Shown: in pieces, positions 60,828-64,000 of the stretch | Numbering within the stretch: the first letter of the stretch is position 1 | How the letters are laid out: each line of letters opens with the position of its first letter | Source of the DNA: Phycisphaerae bacterium | Lineage (GTDB): Bacteria; Planctomycetota; Phycisphaerae; UBA1845 | DNA: 64,000 nucleotides | NCBI GenBank assembly: GCA_029260075.1 | Contig: JAJDDY010000067.1 | Span: 124,001 to 188,000, forward strand | Direction: 5' to 3' | The notes under the pieces: model-generated | What the model saw: only the letters and a program-made list of their open reading frames with translations | Databases searched by the model: none | Told to the model about the DNA's origin: nothing | Position numbers and translations under genes: made by a program

Positions 60828-61643
60828 TTAGTTCATCAGCGTGTAGGCATACGTCATGCCGATACCGAAGTTAGACGTATCTTCGTTGTCGTCGAGACCG
60901 ACCTGCACATCCATTCCCAGTTTCTGTGCCGCGGCGATATTCCATTCCCAGCCCAGCTCAAGCATGTTGACGTTGCGGGCGCCGTAGTGGTAGCTGCTGC
61001 GGTGCATGTAGTCAGCCACCCAGCGAACGGCTCCGTTGCTGCACAGCGGACCGTCCATGCCGAGAACCATGCCCCACTGGAAGTTGCGCTCGTCGCCGGC
61101 CGTGTCCACATCACCATTGACGGTGGTGACGAAGCTGTTCACGTGCGACCGCATGCCGCTGTCGTAGTCCTTGGTCATTACCAAGCGAAGTTCGGCGTCG
61201 ACGCCGGACGAATCATTGCCGGTCGGGATACGGAGGGTTCCCGAAACGGCCATCGCCGGCCACATGCCGTCGGGCTCCATGAAACGCCAGAGACCGCCGA
61301 GGTACGCATCCGCGTTACCATCAACGCCAGCAGGCTTGTCGCCGGAATCACCAAGCCAAATCGGGAGACTTGCCGACAGCTCGAGGTTGTTGGCCACGCC
61401 CCAAAAAACCGTCGGCGTGAGCACAAAGTCGTCGTTCGAATCGCCACGATTGGCCGGTGCAGACGCCGTGATCCAACGGCCGGAAAGCCGCAAATCGATC
61501 TGTCCCGTGGAAACCGGAACGGCATCCTCAAAATTCCAAAGATCGCTAAGTACGTCAGGGGCTCCGTTGTCCTGAGCCTGCACCCGTGTCACACCAATCA
61601 CACACAACGCCAACGTGCAGGCAAACACTGCAATTCGTTTCAT
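60828..61643 (-). CDS. Putative outer-membrane beta protein
   Basis: A 271-residue exported protein (signal MKRIAVFACTLALCVIGVTRVQA). The mature part alternates short strands with turns: GQIDLRLSGRWITASA, FVLTPTVFWGVANNLELSASLPIWL, MVLGMDGPL, NIAAAQKLGMDVQVGL and a terminal FGIGMTYAYTLMN. The final aromatic-alternating strand is typical of outer-membrane beta barrels, and the whole resembles the MetA-pathway-of-phenol-degradation type. GAAGAGG precedes the ATG at 61643. A strong terminator follows the gene. Confidence 0.75.
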   Translation of the reverse strand: MKRIAVFACTLALCVIGVTRVQAQDNGAPDVLSDLWNFEDAVPVSTGQIDLRLSGRWITASAPANRGDSNDDFVLTPTVFWGVANNLELSASLPIWLGDSGDKPAGVDGNADAYLGGLWRFMEPDGMWPAMAVSGTLRIPTGNDSSGVDAELRLVMTKDYDSGMRSHVNSFVTTVNGDVDTAGDERNFQWGMVLGMDGPLCSNGAVRWVADYMHRSSYHYGARNVNMLELGWEWNIAAAQKLGMDVQVGLDDNEDTSNFGIGMTYAYTLMN

Positions 61644-61934
61644 AACCTCTTCACTCCAGTACAAAACAGGGAGGATCAGCAAGCAACGCCAAACCGCGCC
61701 GGTCAGCGTGTTGCAAGCAACATTTCCGCGACAGTCTACTACCCGATCGGCTCGCGCCAAGCACAAACGACAGTCAAATCCGAATTCAATCGTACAGAAT
61801 GCGCACCAAGACGCCGTGCTAATGCCCTAAATACCACGAAAACGACAAGAACTTACAGTGACACGGTACTAATCCGCAATGTCGCGTCGTTGGCCACCCG
61901 TCGCTGCAGCGGGCTCCTGCCACTCAGTGTGTCG

Positions 61935-61977
61935 CCCGACCGGGAAGCCGGTGCCACACTCGTTCAAATGGCGGCTA
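61935..61977 (+). repeat. Family A repeat overlapping a gene end
   Basis: GGGAAGCCGGTGCCACACTC to GGCGGCTAG. The tail CTA is the stop codon of the next lipoprotein gene. Confidence 0.8.
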
Positions 61978-63258
61978 GCCGCCGGTCGCCAGGGAGACCG
62001 GGCTGACGAGCGTAATGGGGTATGTGGCTTCGTCGGCGCGACCGGTCAGCTTGTCTTCGACGAGCAGCTTGAACACGTAGTCGCCGGATGGGAGCGTCGG
62101 CGGTAGGGCGATTCGTTGGGCGATGAAGAAGTCCTTGCGCCGCCGCCGGCAGCGATCAACGATCTCGGGCTCCTCATGCCGCCACATCGAGACGCCCGCG
62201 GTTGTCAGGAGTTCGATTCGCGTAGCCAAACGTGTTTCGAATTGGTTGTCGTTGGTCTGGTCTGATTGGAAGTTATCGAGTTCGAGGTAGACGATCATTT
62301 GTAGCGTCCGGCCCGACACGAAATCAGTCGGCAACAACTCCTCGAACACGCCGAACGTCACTACTTTTTGACAGAGCGCCACAGAGCTAACGATCGGATC
62401 TCCGTTTTCGATCAGCACGTCGCGCAGCCCTTCGAGAGATACCGTCGCTTGTTCCGTCGCCTGAAGTGGATCAGCAGCCACGCGGCGCACGCTTCTAGCC
62501 ACATCGATCAGGGACTGAAGCAGGCCTCGTTGGTTCTCCGACAGGCCGTCCGACACGCGGCGCGCCTCCGCATCGCGATGGACCGCCAGCAGCGCCAACC
62601 GATAGGACCATTCGGCGTCAAAGTCATCGTGCTCGGCCGTGCGCGATTTCAGGTGATGGACGAAGCGGTCCAACAGATCGGGTGTGTCTTTGCAAGCGGC
62701 TTCTAGCGGCGCGTTCGTCGTCCGAGTTGGCGCGGCGTCCGCAACGGTGGACGGCGCATCCTCGAACCCGCGAATCGAAATCGATTCCACGACGGGCAGG
62801 GCCACCGTCGGCATAGTCAGCCCGGGCGTTTCAATTGCCACCCGCGTGTTGGACGATGCCTCGACACCAACCACTGGCGTCGCAGGCGCATCGTTCGTCG
62901 CGATACGAAGACCGCCCGACGCCGGAGTTCGTAGCGTTGTGGCGTCGTCGTCGATGCGCTCGGCGATTGTCTTGGCCGACTGTCCTGGCGCAGATGCGTC
63001 CTTGAGTGAACCTCGTCGGTCCCCTTCCGGATAGACGGCGTATTCTGTGGTCCGTTCGAGAAAGTCCTCGACCGCAGCCAGCATGTTCTCCTCGCCGTTA
63101 CCCTCGTCGACGGTTTTCGATGCTAGCGGCTTGGCCGTAGTCAGTGATTGCGACGGGCCGGGCGCGACGCCACGTTGCGCGGGAAGAACCGCACACCCGC
63201 CGCCCGCAGCAGCCAAGGCAAGCACGAGCAAAGAAAGTGGGGTTCGGTATCCGGTCAT
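61975..63258 (-). CDS. Lipoprotein, unknown function
   Basis: A 427-residue lipoprotein (lipobox AAGGGC, Cys22). Residues 23-190 are Thr/Ala/Pro-rich and probably disordered. From about 195 the protein is ordered: helical to 290, then beta-rich, LQMIVYLELDNFQSDQTNDNQ...ETRLATRIELLT, and a terminal SGDYVFKLLVEDKLTGRADE. The latter looks like an immunoglobulin-type domain. The stop codon is provided by a family A repeat. The ATG overlaps the holA stop codon (ATGA at 63255-63258). Confidence 0.7.
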   Translation of the reverse strand: MTGYRTPLSLLVLALAAAGGGCAVLPAQRGVAPGPSQSLTTAKPLASKTVDEGNGEENMLAAVEDFLERTTEYAVYPEGDRRGSLKDASAPGQSAKTIAERIDDDATTLRTPASGGLRIATNDAPATPVVGVEASSNTRVAIETPGLTMPTVALPVVESISIRGFEDAPSTVADAAPTRTTNAPLEAACKDTPDLLDRFVHHLKSRTAEHDDFDAEWSYRLALLAVHRDAEARRVSDGLSENQRGLLQSLIDVARSVRRVAADPLQATEQATVSLEGLRDVLIENGDPIVSSVALCQKVVTFGVFEELLPTDFVSGRTLQMIVYLELDNFQSDQTNDNQFETRLATRIELLTTAGVSMWRHEEPEIVDRCRRRRKDFFIAQRIALPPTLPSGDYVFKLLVEDKLTGRADEATYPITLVSPVSLATGG

Positions 63259-64000
63259 ATTGCTTTTCCCATTTTGCGAGCCGCAGTCGAGGGTTGTACT
63301 GCAGTATGTAGAACAATGAACTTTTCAACCGCCGGACCGATCGATGAGGCTCCGGTCTTGATGGCCACGTCGGCGGCAAGAAGATCGCGCAGTTGGTCTT
63401 CCAGCTCGCGAATCGAAACGCGTTCCAGCCGCTGCTTGAGCACACCCGGATCGGTATAGGTTTTTCTCGCAAGGGTTTGGATGTTCGTGCCGTCTTCCCA
63501 CGCCCGACGCGTTTCCAACAGTCGACGAACCGCCCAAGCCAATCCGGCGATGGCACGGGCCGGCGCCGCTCGATCAGTGGCCAGAACCTGCTCCCACTGT
63601 CGCAACGCCCCGGCGGTGTCTCGCACGGCCATTGCATCGGTAACGGCAAACACCTTCTCTTCGCGCAGGTTGCCCGTAAGCGTGTCGATGTCTTCCGGAG
63701 TGATCGACTCTCGTGTTCCGATGAACGCCGAGAGTTTGGCTAGCTCGGCGTCGATTAGCCCGACGGCATCACCGAGATGCTCGAACAGGCGTTGCGCCGC
63801 GCCGGGCGCCAGCGGCTTCCCGTGTGCGGCGCGGGCGTGGTCGGTGATCCAGCGCACCACCGCTCGACCCTTCGGGGCAGCCACGGGTATTACTACGCCT
63901 TCGCGCACGATCGCCTTATACAGCCGTGTGTTTTTCGGCATCGAGTTGCAAAGCAACAGGAGCGATCCATCCGGCGCCGGCGATGCACAGTATCGCTCAA
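63255..64000 (-). CDS. holA: DNA polymerase III delta subunit, 5' end beyond window
   Basis: The C-terminal about 248 residues of the clamp-loader delta subunit. Frame is open to the window edge (upstream residues ASPAPDGSLLLLCNSMPKNTRLYK). Recognisable blocks: LLLLCN (strand) then KNTRLYKAIVREGVVIP, LGDAVGLIDAELAKLSAFIG (equivalent of the conserved G-D-N-E segment), ITPEDIDTLTG, EEKVFAVTDA, and a C-terminal all-helical domain (LKQRLERVSIRELEDQLRDL). The N-terminal nucleotide-binding part lies outside the window. Coupled to the downstream lipoprotein by a four-base overlap. Confidence 0.85.
   Translation of the reverse strand, partial: ERYCASPAPDGSLLLLCNSMPKNTRLYKAIVREGVVIPVAAPKGRAVVRWITDHARAAHGKPLAPGAAQRLFEHLGDAVGLIDAELAKLSAFIGTRESITPEDIDTLTGNLREEKVFAVTDAMAVRDTAGALRQWEQVLATDRAAPARAIAGLAWAVRRLLETRRAWEDGTNIQTLARKTYTDPGVLKQRLERVSIRELEDQLRDLLAADVAIKTGASSIGPAVEKFIVLHTAVQPSTAARKMGKAI

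Noticed and set aside
60672-62006. 444-codon open frame on the + strand opposite the outer-membrane protein gene
   Set aside because: Antisense shadow; composition odd (His/Arg/Val), crosses the terminator and a family A repeat.

Overview
The window is GC-rich bacterial chromosome, most probably from a member of the Planctomycetota. The lineage call is an inference. It rests on several small secreted or membrane proteins of kinds I associate with that phylum (paired zinc-ribbon membrane proteins, S1C and S41 proteases with signal sequences, PPi-type phosphofructokinase, a topoisomerase I with a long zinc-ribbon tail). It also rests on gaps packed with short palindromic repeats whose conceptual peptides (AGSRCHT, TGWKPVPH, SRDREGA, LTVAARF) recur in planctomycete gene calls. 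A Gram-negative envelope is implied by murQ, murJ, a family 9 glycosyltransferase, many lipoproteins and an outer-membrane-type beta protein. I recognised no rRNA, tRNA, IS transposase or true CRISPR array.

Layout. 0-7 kb: murQ, topA and a divergent PpiD-like membrane chaperone. 7.1-8.4 kb: a compact restriction-modification pair, an MT-A70 adenine methyltransferase convergent with a BglII/BstYI-type endonuclease gene that carries an apparent frameshift. 8.9-12.9 kb: a diheme cytochrome c lipoprotein, a SRPBCC gene broken by an in-frame stop, three odd lipoproteins (Tyr/Asp-rich, Met/His-rich, His-tailed) and a 7Fe ferredoxin. 13.6-20.6 kb: murJ, queG, a small unknown, priA and a cysteine desulfurase. 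20.8-25.2 kb: a translationally coupled pair of secreted proteins, a LigD-type 3'-phosphoesterase, a TPR lipoprotein and a membrane protein. 25.4-32.8 kb: a heme operon (ferrochelatase fused to glutamyl-tRNA reductase, hemN, hemE, hemY, hemB). 33.4-42.2 kb: proteases, a phosphate transporter, PPi-phosphofructokinase and the zinc-ribbon pair. 42.2-50.5 kb: mnmA, an MBL-fold protein, a glycosyltransferase, dnaA, an acetyltransferase and a FapA-type protein. 52.0-55.1 kb: a three-gene cytochrome cluster with a CcoN-like subunit. 55.6-64 kb: a YeiH-type exporter, fbp, a PAS/Fis regulator behind a sigma-54-like promoter, a formyltransferase, an outer-membrane protein, a lipoprotein and holA running off the edge.

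Most worth a second look: (i) the hemH-hemA fusion, which joins the first committed and last steps of heme synthesis and lacks the usual GluTR dimerisation domain; (ii) the CcoN-like protein that keeps the heme histidines but has lost the Cu-B histidines and the active-site tyrosine; (iii) several families of dispersed palindromic repeats that fill nearly every gap, supply stop codons to genes, and in one case sit in frame inside mnmA; (iv) an NtrC-like palindrome directly abutting a sigma-54 promoter in front of a PAS/Fis regulator; (v) two freshly broken genes.

How the genes work together: the heme operon makes the cofactor used by the cytochromes at 8.9 and 52-55 kb. PPi-phosphofructokinase and fructose-1,6-bisphosphatase control opposite directions of the same step. 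DnaA, PriA, TopA and HolA are scattered replication genes. Cysteine desulfurase could supply sulfur to MnmA.
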